NCBI GenBank assembly: GCA_949127645.1
Contig: CASBQM010000718.1
Span: 1 to 5,694, forward strand
DNA length: 5,694 bases
Origin: Synechococcales cyanobacterium PMM_0036
GTDB lineage: Bacteria; Cyanobacteriota; Cyanobacteriia; Elainellales; Elainellaceae
Direction: 5' to 3'
Below are positions 1 through 4,941 of the stretch, in pieces. Made by a program: the position numbers and the translations under genes. The notes under the pieces are model-generated. The model had not been told where the DNA came from and did not search any database. It saw only the letters and a list, made by a program, of their open reading frames with translations. Position 1 is the stretch's first letter. Each line of letters begins with the position of its first letter.

Positions 1-272
1 ATTTGGATGCGACTCGCCTCAGCAATGAGCAGCAGTTTCGGCAAAGTATGCAGAAATTGGCACAGCAGGCAGAGTTCATTTTTTGCGACTTGAGCCAGCG
101 GCAAGAGTTGATGCAAAATGCCTACTTTGCTGATCCTAGCCACATTAACCGAGCGGGCGCTGAAGCGATCGGAACCTATCTCCCTAGCGTACGATCGATT
201 CCCTGGACGATGTTTAAGGCTGACTCTTTTAAGGCTGATTCTAAGGGAGGGGCTGCTACGGTAGCTCAGTAA
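1..272 (+). CDS. C-terminal fragment of an SGNH/GDSL-hydrolase-like protein (5' end outside window)
   Basis: The reading frame is open from the left edge to a TAA at 270-272. The first possible start (TTG at 3-5) is probably internal, so only about 89 C-terminal residues are seen. The segment FADPSHINRAGAEAIGTYL (residues 42-60 counted from position 3) matches the last conserved block of SGNH hydrolases, where D-x-x-H supplies the catalytic Asp and His (here D44 and H47) and is followed by N-x-x-G. Such C-terminal blocks occur in cyanobacterial DltD-like/DUF1574-type proteins that often sit near MBOAT acyltransferases; that membership is inference, since the Ser/Gly/Asn blocks lie upstream of the window. 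After the block comes a short tail with an imperfect repeat (FKADS twice) and no further domain. The 82-bp gap to the next gene suggests separate transcription. Confidence 0.6.
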   Translation, partial: LDATRLSNEQQFRQSMQKLAQQAEFIFCDLSQRQELMQNAYFADPSHINRAGAEAIGTYLPSVRSIPWTMFKADSFKADSKGGAATVAQ

Positions 273-354
273 TGATGCCCCCCGAAAACATCACTTTGAA
301 GACAACGAATGGGCTGAATCAAGCATAATAAGGCATAGAGTTTGGTGACTGCCC

Positions 355-1128
355 ATGACTCCAGAATTGCTAGATGCAGAAGAAATCATTACTGAGCTAG
401 ATATCAGCCATATTGTCATTGAAGACGATACGCCCGTGGACAATTTTCAATCAGAAAAACAGCAGCGGTTTTTAGTAGAACCGCTCTACAGTTCTTGGTC
501 AACCGATGTGCCATTTATTGCCGCTGCAAACGTCGGATTATTTTACGGGTTGAAGCTTGATCCGATCGTCCCAGATGCTTTTCTGAGTCTGAATGTGAGG
601 ATGCCTGAAGACTGGAGCCAAAGACAAAATCGCTCTTATCTTGTCTGGGAATTTGGCAAGCTGCCTGAAGTTGCCATTGAGATTGTCTCTAATCGCAAAG
701 GCAATGAATTGGACTCTAAAAAGGAGAGCTATGCCCGAATTGGCGTTGCTTACTACGCCGTGTTTGACCCGTTGAAACAGCTACAGGGCAAAGATGAATT
801 GAACGGGTCGCCCTTGAAAATATGGGAATTAACTGGAAAACACTATGTTGAAGTGCCTGAACCCTTCTGGCTGGAATCAGTCGGGCTAGGGCTGATGCTT
901 TGGGAAGGACTGTTTGAAGAGCAGTCGGGAGTCTGGCTTCGGTGGTGCGATCGCGCGGGACAGGTCATTCCTACTGGAGCCGAAGGTAGAGAAATAGAGC
1001 GTCAGGGTAGAGAAGTGGAGCGTCAGGGTAGAGAAGTGGAGCGTCAGGGCAGAGAAATGGAGCGTCAGCGGGCAGACCGACTCGCCGAACGGCTACGAGA
1101 AATGGGAATTAACCCCGATGATGTCTAA
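355..1128 (+). CDS. Uma2 family (DUF820) PD-(D/E)XK endonuclease-like protein with heptad-repeat tail
   Basis: A 257-residue protein with the Uma2/DUF820 core, a restriction-endonuclease-like fold very abundant in cyanobacteria; cellular role and substrate are not established for most members. The visible signature is V-P-D (D74), then P-E-V-A-I-E-I-V-S (E109) after about 35 residues, then K122 four residues before Y126, then the G-V-x-Y-Y-x-V-F-D-P strand (130-139). D74, E109 and K122 are the likely metal-site residues by family analogy. The core ends near residue 200. Residues 211-238 are four copies of the heptad G-R-E-(I/V/M)-E-R-Q, followed by ADRLAERLREMGINPDDV, a tail type common in cyanobacterial Uma2 proteins and probably a charged helix or coiled coil. 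ATG 355 is preceded by GGTGA at 344-348, six bases away. The flanking gaps (82 and 230 bp) suggest a single-gene unit. The N-terminal ~45 acidic residues are less conserved. Confidence 0.9.
   Translation: MTPELLDAEEIITELDISHIVIEDDTPVDNFQSEKQQRFLVEPLYSSWSTDVPFIAAANVGLFYGLKLDPIVPDAFLSLNVRMPEDWSQRQNRSYLVWEFGKLPEVAIEIVSNRKGNELDSKKESYARIGVAYYAVFDPLKQLQGKDELNGSPLKIWELTGKHYVEVPEPFWLESVGLGLMLWEGLFEEQSGVWLRWCDRAGQVIPTGAEGREIERQGREVERQGREVERQGREMERQRADRLAERLREMGINPDDV
985..1068 (+). repeat. Four tandem 21-bp repeats inside the Uma2 gene
   Basis: Units lie at 985-1005, 1006-1026, 1027-1047 and 1048-1068. Units 2 and 3 are identical. Units 1 and 4 differ from them by only a few bases (AAATA or AAATG in place of AAGTG, and GGC in place of GGT in unit 4). 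Each unit encodes one heptad G-R-E-x-E-R-Q, so gain or loss of units keeps the frame. The near identity at DNA level, including silent positions, points to recent duplication by slippage or unequal recombination rather than selection on protein alone. Confidence 0.95.
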
Positions 1129-1157
1129 TCCCTTAGTCACAATTGCTGTATCCGTCA

Positions 1158-1175
1158 AAAGCTGATTTTAGCTTT
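1158..1175. other. Weak hairpin downstream of the Uma2 gene
   Basis: AAAGCT (1158-1163) and AGCTTT (1170-1175) are perfect inverted repeats around a 6-base loop, starting 29 bases after the Uma2 stop. The stem is short and AT-rich and no T-run follows on the plus strand, so it does not meet the pattern of an intrinsic terminator; it could be chance. Confidence 0.25.
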
Positions 1176-1270
1176 GTGCCCAATAGTTTGTGTATTTGCG
1201 GTTCAGACGGCGGCGACTTCCAGTCAGTAAACTCCGACCGATCGGATCGCTAGATTGTAGGCAAGAGAGA

Positions 1271-1276
1271 TATAAT
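1271..1276 (+). promoter_or_regulatory. Candidate -10 box (TATAAT) for the TIR-like gene
   Basis: A perfect TATAAT lies 82 bases before the ATG at 1359, inside a 230-bp gap between genes that otherwise shows no coding signal. No good TTGACA-like -35 sits 16-18 bases upstream; TTGTAG at 1255-1260 is too close. If used, the transcript would begin near 1283 with a leader of about 75 nt that contains the 14-bp repeats. This is inference from one hexamer. Confidence 0.35.
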
Positions 1277-1294
1277 TCTCAGCTTAAATGCTTT

Positions 1295-1336
1295 AAGACC
1301 GATGCTCTAAGACAGGTGTTCCAAGACAGCTCATTC
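1295..1336 (+). repeat. Three degenerate 14-bp direct repeats upstream of the TIR-like gene
   Basis: AAGAC recurs at 1295, 1309 and 1323, exactly 14 bases apart. Units 1 and 2 match at about 10 of 14 positions, as do units 2 and 3. A related GACAGGT occurs at 1311 and again, out of phase, at 1341. The array lies between the candidate -10 and the start codon, so it would be in the 5' leader. Function unknown; operator repeats and simple sequence decay are both possible. Confidence 0.5.
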
Positions 1337-1358
1337 ACTAGACAGGTAGAAATGGATC

Positions 1359-2123
1359 ATGGCAATTATTGCGCTAAAGGCTTGGTATATTCAGGAATAT
1401 GAGCCAATTCGGGAATTAGAGAAACGTCCCCATGACCTTCGCCTGAGCAAAAATAGTTTGCTGAAGTCTGCTCTGAGAGCAGATTTTTTGGAAGACAGCT
1501 CAGAAGTTCGGGAGTCTGCCTGGTTTAAGCGCTATCTAGATGGAGAAACGGTTGAATTTTACATTGAAGGCAGCGGCGGCTATGCCATCTCTAATATTGA
1601 TCTGATTAGCCACGAGCTTTACTTCACCAAAAAGGATGTGATGGCGCAGTTGGAGCCAACCATTTTCCTCTGCTACCAAACCGAGTTTTTGGAGTCAAGC
1701 GAACTCTTGCGAGAGTCAATACAGTCAGTGTTGGAGAAGCTGAACAAGCGATCGCGTCTGCCCATCACCCTAGAAGAATCCCATCGGCTCACCGAAGGTC
1801 CTGTCCGGCTCAACAGCACTCTAATGCGCAAAATCCGTAAGAGCCTGCTATTCGTTGCCGACGGTACGCCGATTTTGCAGATCGATGGCAGTCCACCGCA
1901 GCCTGTGCCTAGCCCCAAGGTCTGTGTCGAGGTGGGATATGCGCTGCACTGTAAGCGCACGGAGCAAATTTTGCTAGCCCATATGGAGCGATCGGACATT
2001 AACGGGCAGTTTTTGTTTGATGTGCCCAGCGGCAATCGCATCCAGTTTCGCGGTAAAACCGAGCTGAATAAGCTGCTGCCTCAAGCGATCGAGACTCAAC
2101 TTCAGCGGTTTAATTTGCTCTAA
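1359..2123 (+). CDS. Two-domain protein: unassigned N-terminal domain plus TIR-like / deoxyribosyltransferase-like C-terminal domain
   Basis: A 254-residue soluble protein with no signal peptide or membrane segment. Residues 1-100 form a compact, unrecognised domain (MAIIALKAWYIQEYEPIREL..., with a G-x-G-x-Y-A-I-S-N motif near 71-79). Residues 101-254 follow a Rossmann-like pattern: strand TIFLCYQTEF (101-110), helix 114-129, a T-x-E-x-S-H stretch (137-142), helix 153-161, strand SLLFVADGTPI (162-172), then S-P-K-V-C-V-E-V-G-Y-A-L (185-196), strand EQILLAHM (202-209) and a FDVPSG segment. The order 'I-x-x-I-x-x-(S/A)-x-x-F-(I/V)-A-D-x-T-P' followed by 'P-x-V-x-x-E-x-G-Y-A' is typical of TIR-like and nucleoside 2-deoxyribosyltransferase-like families, in which the Glu (here E191) can be catalytic. 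That assignment is from pattern memory, not a search. Start choice: ATG 1359, with a weak AGGTAG at 1344-1349. The gene ends tail to tail with the DUF2358 gene, sharing CTAA. Role unknown; a defence effector or nucleotide-metabolising enzyme is possible. Confidence 0.8.
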   Translation: MAIIALKAWYIQEYEPIRELEKRPHDLRLSKNSLLKSALRADFLEDSSEVRESAWFKRYLDGETVEFYIEGSGGYAISNIDLISHELYFTKKDVMAQLEPTIFLCYQTEFLESSELLRESIQSVLEKLNKRSRLPITLEESHRLTEGPVRLNSTLMRKIRKSLLFVADGTPILQIDGSPPQPVPSPKVCVEVGYALHCKRTEQILLAHMERSDINGQFLFDVPSGNRIQFRGKTELNKLLPQAIETQLQRFNLL

Positions 2124-2521
2124 ATTTTTTGTTTGGCGGAGCGATCGCCCCCAAATTGTTGACGCAACACGTCTAGCTTTGAGCAGTGCCAGTAGTCAAT
2201 ATGGGCGCAGATCAGTCCCTCAGCATTGAGCGTCAGTTCGCTCCAGCCGGGAATCTGGGTACGCGGCTTCCAGGGTAGCGGCGTTGTCCAGCTTAGCGTC
2301 CAGTCTGTGCGAATCTGGTCGTTAGCCTGCTGGATGTCATGCAGATCAAGCTGAGGGTTGATAAACCAAGTGTTGATAAATCCGATCATTTGACGGTAGC
2401 GATCGCATCCCCGAAATTCGTTCATCGGATCTTTGAAATACACGTCCGACGCGTAGATGCTGTAAGTCTGATCTTGCGGGAATTTGCGATAGTCTGCTTT
2501 CAGGATTTCTAGGATATCCAT
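2120..2521 (-). CDS. DUF2358 family protein (NTF2/SnoaL-like)
   Basis: Read on the minus strand from ATG at 2521, this is 133 residues beginning MDILEILKADYRKFP. It matches my memory of DUF2358 proteins of cyanobacteria and plastid-bearing plants: Y-x-x-D-V-x-F-K-D-P-x-N-x-F-R-G early on, then M-I-G-F-I-N-T-W-F, D-W-T-L-S-W-T-T-P-L-P-W-K-P-R, and I-D-Y-W-H-C-S near the C-terminus. The layout suggests an NTF2-like cone fold; no biochemical role is known to me. An in-frame GTG at 2548 would add nine residues (MLPISTSSL); I prefer 2521 because homologues usually start at MDILEIL. Neither start has a clear Shine-Dalgarno. The stop TAG overlaps the stop of the convergent gene to its left. The start faces the PPC/DUF296 gene at 2579 across only 57 bp, so their promoters must overlap each other or coding sequence. 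Confidence 0.9.
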   Translation of the reverse strand: MDILEILKADYRKFPQDQTYSIYASDVYFKDPMNEFRGCDRYRQMIGFINTWFINPQLDLHDIQQANDQIRTDWTLSWTTPLPWKPRTQIPGWSELTLNAEGLICAHIDYWHCSKLDVLRQQFGGDRSAKQKI

Positions 2522-2578
2522 AAGCGATGATGTTGAGATGGGTAACACCTCTGAACTCTAACAAGAACCACCGCTCTA

Positions 2579-2998
2579 ATGCACCCCACCCCGATGAACA
2601 TCACAGCTCTGCGTCTTCAGCCGCAGCAAGATTTAAAAGCCGAATTAGAAACCTTTGTGCAATCGAAGGAAATCGAAGCGGCTTGCATTGTTACCTGTGT
2701 GGGTAGCCTTACCCAAGCCGTGCTGCGGTTTGCTGGCCAGCCCGACGGCACTCTCTTGGAAGGCAAATTTGAGATTGTGTCGCTCACGGGCGTAATGTCG
2801 AGGCACGGGTCGCATTATCACATGGCGATCGCTGACCCCACCGGACGCACTCTGGGCGGACACGTAATGCCAGGATGCCTAATTTACACGACCGCAGAGA
2901 TTATTATCGGCATTTTGCCCCACCTCAGCTTTCGGCGAGAACTCGATCCCGTCACGACTTATCGAGAGCTGGCGATCGAATCTATCCCCACACAATAG
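2579..2998 (+). CDS. PPC/DUF296 domain-containing protein (PCC domain)
   Basis: A 139-residue single-domain protein of the plants-and-prokaryotes-conserved (PPC, DUF296) family. Seen in order: LRLQPQQDLKAELETFV (11-27), A-C-I-V-T-C-V-G-S-L-T-Q-A-V-L-R (35-50), G-x-F-E-I-V-S-L-T-G (62-71), G-S-H-Y-H-M-A-I-A-D-P-T-G (77-89) and L-G-G-H-V-M-P-G-C-L-I-Y-T-T-A-E-I-I-I-G (92-111). H79, H81 and H95 are the family's conserved histidines, proposed to bind metal in prokaryotic members. In plants the domain accompanies AT-hooks, but there is no AT-hook here and the prokaryotic role is uncertain, so DNA binding should not be assumed. Start: ATG 2579, with ATG 2594 (MNITALRL) equally possible; neither has a good ribosome-binding site. 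It converges on the ABC ATPase gene, leaving 38 bp between stops. Confidence 0.92.
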   Translation: MHPTPMNITALRLQPQQDLKAELETFVQSKEIEAACIVTCVGSLTQAVLRFAGQPDGTLLEGKFEIVSLTGVMSRHGSHYHMAIADPTGRTLGGHVMPGCLIYTTAEIIIGILPHLSFRRELDPVTTYRELAIESIPTQ

Positions 2999-3029
2999 AG
3001 AAATCAAGAGAGAAATCTGCTAAGAAATC
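2999..3029. repeat. AGAAATC three times at 12-bp spacing
   Basis: AGAAATC occurs at 2999-3005, 3011-3017 and 3023-3029, exactly one per 12 bases, filling nearly all of the 38-bp gap between the convergent PPC and ABC-ATPase genes. The five bases between copies are not conserved. No hairpin with a T-run is seen here, so this gap does not contain a recognisable intrinsic terminator for either gene. Confidence 0.6.
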
Positions 3030-3036
3030 CGATCGC

Positions 3037-3795
3037 TCAAACTTTGGCAAAATTCATCCGGCTCAGAAAGGTCTTCAGCCGATCGCTCTTTGGCTGATCC
3101 AACACCTGTCGAGCCGGCCCTTCTTCTTCAACCTGTCCTTGGTTGAGAAACAGCACCCGATGGGCGACCTCGCGGGCAAACTGCATTTCGTGGGTAACGA
3201 TCGCCATGGTCATGCCTTCTTCTGCTAGCTGCTGCATTACGGCTAAAACTTCGCCGACTAGCTCTGGATCGAGGGCGCTAGTGGGTTCATCAAACAGCAT
3301 AATTTTGGGCTTCATACAGAGGGCACGGGCGATCGCTACCCGCTGCTTTTGTCCGCCAGAAAGCTGATCAGGGTAAGCATCTGCTTTTTCTGCCAAGCCA
3401 ACTTTATCTAGAAAAAATCGCGCCATCCGCGAACTTTCTTTGGCGGGTTGCCCTAGAACCTTTTGGGGAGCCAACGTTAGGTTATCCAGCACCGTCATGT
3501 GGGGAAATAGGTTGAACTGTTGAAACACCATGCCCACCTGGGCGCGCAACTGCCGGAGCTGTTGAAGAGAAAGCGCAGGGTGCGACAAATCCATGCCGTT
3601 GACCATGAGCTGTCCGCCATTGATTGCCTCCAGCCGATTGAAACAGCGTAGCAGAGTACTTTTGCCGCATCCTGACGAGCCGATAATCGCCACTACCTCA
3701 CCCGAATCGATCGAGCCGCTGATGCCCTTCAAAACGCGTAGTTCGCCGTAGTTTTTTTCGAGCTGAGTGAATGCGATCGCCGGGTCGGATGTCAT
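3037..3795 (-). CDS. Polar amino acid ABC transporter ATP-binding protein (GlnQ/HisP type)
   Basis: A 252-residue cytoplasmic ATPase that drives amino-acid import; the length is normal for the GlnQ/HisP/ArtP group. All nucleotide-binding motifs are intact: Walker A GSSGCGKST (39-47), Q-loop in VFQQFNLFPHMTVLDN (90-105), signature LSGGQKQRVAIARAL (145-159), Walker B IMLFDEPTSALDP (165-177, catalytic E170), and switch His H202 in IVTHEM. The FQQFNLFPH-M-T-V-L-D-N segment and E-x-x-G-x-T-M-x-I-V-T-H-E-M are characteristic of the polar-amino-acid family, so the substrate is probably glutamine, glutamate or a basic amino acid; sequence alone does not decide. The partner genes (binding protein, permease) are on the opposite strand across a 262-bp intergenic region. 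The start ATG 3795 gives MTSDPAIAF; no strong Shine-Dalgarno is visible. It carries two HIP1 sites. Confidence 0.96.
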   Translation of the reverse strand: MTSDPAIAFTQLEKNYGELRVLKGISGSIDSGEVVAIIGSSGCGKSTLLRCFNRLEAINGGQLMVNGMDLSHPALSLQQLRQLRAQVGMVFQQFNLFPHMTVLDNLTLAPQKVLGQPAKESSRMARFFLDKVGLAEKADAYPDQLSGGQKQRVAIARALCMKPKIMLFDEPTSALDPELVGEVLAVMQQLAEEGMTMAIVTHEMQFAREVAHRVLFLNQGQVEEEGPARQVLDQPKSDRLKTFLSRMNFAKV

Positions 3796-3832
3796 GGTAG
3801 GAATGGAAGTATAAAGGGTTCATTTAGTCTAA

Positions 3833-3862
3833 AGCTGATCAGACATTAGCTGATCAGGCATT
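3833..3862. repeat. Tandem 15-bp repeats containing CTGATCAG palindromes; candidate operator
   Basis: AGCTGATCAGACATT (3833-3847) is followed directly by AGCTGATCAGGCATT (3848-3862), 14 of 15 bases identical. Each copy contains the perfect 8-bp palindrome CTGATCAG (3835-3842 and 3850-3857), with centres 15 bp apart. The pair lies 38 bp upstream of the ATPase start, where a repressor site for the minus-strand promoter would be expected. One more CTGATCAG occurs inside the ATPase coding region (3363-3370), which weakens the case for specificity. Confidence 0.5.
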
Positions 3863-3938
3863 CTAGAAGCCCAAAGCCGATCGCTCTGCAAAAAGCGATA
3901 CAGGATGCAAAAAAAGATCCAGGCTGCTAAAAGCAGAG

Positions 3939-3978
3939 TGTATGGAGAGCAACATTTATTCACCGACCTTTGTAAGAT
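3939..3978 (+). promoter_or_regulatory. Possible NtcA-activated promoter of the binding-protein/permease genes
   Basis: TGTA (3939-3942), eight bases, then AACA (3951-3954) differs from the NtcA consensus TGTA-N8-TACA at one position. TAAGAT at 3973-3978 fits the TAN3T -10 box and begins 19 bases after the site's core GTAN8(T)AC; known NtcA-activated promoters usually have about 20-24. NtcA is the cyanobacterial nitrogen regulator, and an amino-acid importer would be a sensible target. No TTGACA -35 is present, consistent with an activator-dependent promoter. Motif matching by eye only. Confidence 0.35.
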
Positions 3979-4042
3979 GACTGCATAGATAACTGTAGAG
4001 ATGGGGTGGGCTTCACTCTGACCCTTTCGGACAACAAATTTT

Positions 4043-4050
4043 GAGGAGAG
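4043..4050 (+). promoter_or_regulatory. Shine-Dalgarno of the binding-protein gene
   Basis: GAGGAGAG ends seven bases before ATG 4058. It is the best ribosome-binding site in the window and fixes this start; the neighbouring genes have weak or no such sites, fitting high expression of the periplasmic component. Confidence 0.8.
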
Positions 4051-4057
4051 ATTCGAT

Positions 4058-4903
4058 ATGTTGAGAGTCACGCGATCGCGCCTTTTGCGCCAACTTACTT
4101 TAGGGTTACTTAGCCTCTGCTGTGTTGCTGTTTTTGCGGCCTGCGGTTCTTCTACGCCAACGGCTAGCACTTCGGCGGGATCTCCGGCAGGTTCTTCAGC
4201 AGGTGGCGAGACCTTGAAAGTGGCGATCGATCCAACCTTCGCGCCCTTCCAAATCAAGGCAGCAAGCGGCAGCTATGAAGGCTTTGATATCGACTTGTTT
4301 AACGCCATCTCTGAAGCGGCTGGCTTCAAAGCTGAACTTCAGCAGTTGCCGTTTGATGGCATCATTCCAGCCTTGCAAGCCGGAACCGTGGATGCCACCA
4401 TCAGCACCATGACAATCACCGCCGAGCGGGCAAAAACCGTCGATTTTTCCCATCCTTACTTCAAGGCAGGTTTGGCGATCGCTGTGCAAGATAGCAATAC
4501 TGACATCACATCTTTGGCATCGCTGAAGGGCAAAAAAGTTGCCGTGCAGATTGGCACTACGGGCGCAGAAAAAGCTAAGGCGGCGGATCCCGCAGCTTTA
4601 CGCACGTTTGATAACGCTCCCCTAGCGCTGCAAGAACTCGCCAATGGCAACGTTGATGCGGTCGTCAACGATGCGCCTGTAACGCTATATGCCATTAAGA
4701 GCGGAAATATCAAAGGTCTCAAGGTGGTAGGGCAACTGCTCACCGAAGAGTATTACGGTATGGCAACCCCCAAAGGTTCGCCCAATCTGGAAAAAATCAA
4801 CTCTGGTTTAGCCACTATTATCAGCAACGGCAAATACGCTGAGATTTATAAAAAGTGGTTTGGCGGCAAGCCCCCAACGCTGCCAGACAAAGCGCCCGTT
4901 TGA
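4058..4903 (+). CDS. Polar amino acid ABC transporter substrate-binding lipoprotein (SBP_bac_3 / GlnH type)
   Basis: A 281-residue binding protein. The N-terminus is a lipoprotein signal: basic MLRVTRSRLLR, a hydrophobic stretch (12-26), and a lipobox ending F-A-A-C with C29 as the lipidated residue, so the mature protein is membrane-anchored and faces the periplasm. Residues 30-50 are a Ser/Thr/Ala/Gly-rich linker. The SBP_bac_3 domain runs from about 52 to 268: LKVAIDPTFAPFQ (53-65), Y-E-G-F-D-I-D-L (73-80), F-D-G-I-I-P-A-L-Q-A-G-T-V-D-A (99-113), T-x-x-R (T121, R124; R124 probably binds the substrate carboxylate), V-D-F-S-x-P-Y-F (128-135), Q-I-G-T-T-G (164-169) and V-V-N-D-A-P (202-207; D205 probably binds the amino group). 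These ligand residues are by family analogy; the exact amino acid is not predictable. The stop TGA is followed by the permease start 82 bp later in the same direction. Confidence 0.95.
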   Translation: MLRVTRSRLLRQLTLGLLSLCCVAVFAACGSSTPTASTSAGSPAGSSAGGETLKVAIDPTFAPFQIKAASGSYEGFDIDLFNAISEAAGFKAELQQLPFDGIIPALQAGTVDATISTMTITAERAKTVDFSHPYFKAGLAIAVQDSNTDITSLASLKGKKVAVQIGTTGAEKAKAADPAALRTFDNAPLALQELANGNVDAVVNDAPVTLYAIKSGNIKGLKVVGQLLTEEYYGMATPKGSPNLEKINSGLATIISNGKYAEIYKKWFGGKPPTLPDKAPV

Positions 4904-4929
4904 TTTTAGATTTTGGATTTTAGATTCAA
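4902..4929 (+). repeat. Heptamer repeats GATTTT(A/G) at the binding-protein stop
   Basis: GATTTTA (4902-4908), GATTTTG (4909-4915) and GATTTTA (4916-4922) are followed by a degenerate GATTCAA (4923-4929), starting inside the TGA stop codon. Short tandem heptamers in intergenic regions are a known feature of filamentous cyanobacterial genomes (the STRR class), although this particular unit is assigned by resemblance only. Confidence 0.75.
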
Positions 4930-4941
4930 TCTCAAATCTAA
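4920..4941 (+). other. Small hairpin between binding-protein and permease genes
   Basis: TTAGATT (4920-4926) and AATCTAA (4935-4941) form a perfect 7-bp stem with an 8-base loop, 17 bases after the binding-protein stop. The stem is AT-rich and no T-run follows, so it is not a classical terminator; it could stabilise the 3' end of the upstream message or lower readthrough into the permease, as is known for other importer operons. Inference. Confidence 0.4.

Larger units (their letters stand above)
3796..4057. promoter_or_regulatory. Divergent intergenic region between ABC ATPase and binding-protein genes
   Basis: These 262 bp must hold the promoters for both halves of the transporter. Contents from left: a 15-bp tandem repeat with CTGATCAG palindromes (3833-3862), an A-run (3908-3915), a small hairpin CTGCT-AAA-AGCAG (3924-3936), an NtcA-like TGTA-N8-AACA (3939-3954), a TAAGAT -10 candidate (3973-3978), and a strong Shine-Dalgarno for the binding-protein gene (4043-4050). 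On the minus strand no clear -10/-35 pair stands out for the ATPase. Open frames crossing this region on the minus strand lack any recognisable protein character. Confidence 0.7.

Noticed and set aside
985..1068. Tandem repeats considered as a CRISPR array
   Set aside because: There are no spacers; units abut directly and are translated as heptads.
1190..1402. Plus-strand open frame of 70 codons starting at GTG and overlapping the start of the TIR-like gene
   Set aside because: Arg-rich, no domain character, no ribosome-binding site, and it overlaps a better supported gene whose ATG at 1359 opens a conserved-looking protein.
1673..2041. Minus-strand open frame of 122 codons opposite the TIR-like gene
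   Set aside because: Ser/Arg/Cys-rich composition typical of an antisense shadow; no motif.
3075..3097. TCAGCC/GGCTGA inverted repeat as a terminator for the PPC gene
   Set aside because: Only 6 bp with an 11-base loop, no T-run, and located inside the ATPase coding sequence.
2875..3228. Plus-strand open frame of 117 codons spanning the PPC 3' end and the ATPase 3' end
   Set aside because: Starts inside the PPC gene and runs antisense to the intact ABC ATPase; no recognisable domain.
3363..3370. Third CTGATCAG copy as a regulatory site
   Set aside because: It lies in the ATPase coding region just ahead of the LSGGQ signature and is explained by codons for conserved residues (D-Q-L).
3908..3936. 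Hairpin CTGCT-AAA-AGCAG plus A-run read as a minus-strand terminator
   Set aside because: The stem is only 5 bp and the T-run on the minus strand begins about 8 bases after it; no upstream minus-strand gene needs termination here.
3829..4257. Minus-strand open frame of 142 codons covering the divergent intergenic region and the 5' end of the binding-protein gene
   Set aside because: Antisense to the lipoprotein signal region, low-complexity start, no domain; its presence is explained by the Ala/Gly/Ser-rich linker codons opposite.
4196..4743. Two minus-strand open frames opposite the binding-protein gene
   Set aside because: Both are shadows of a clearly coding plus-strand gene.
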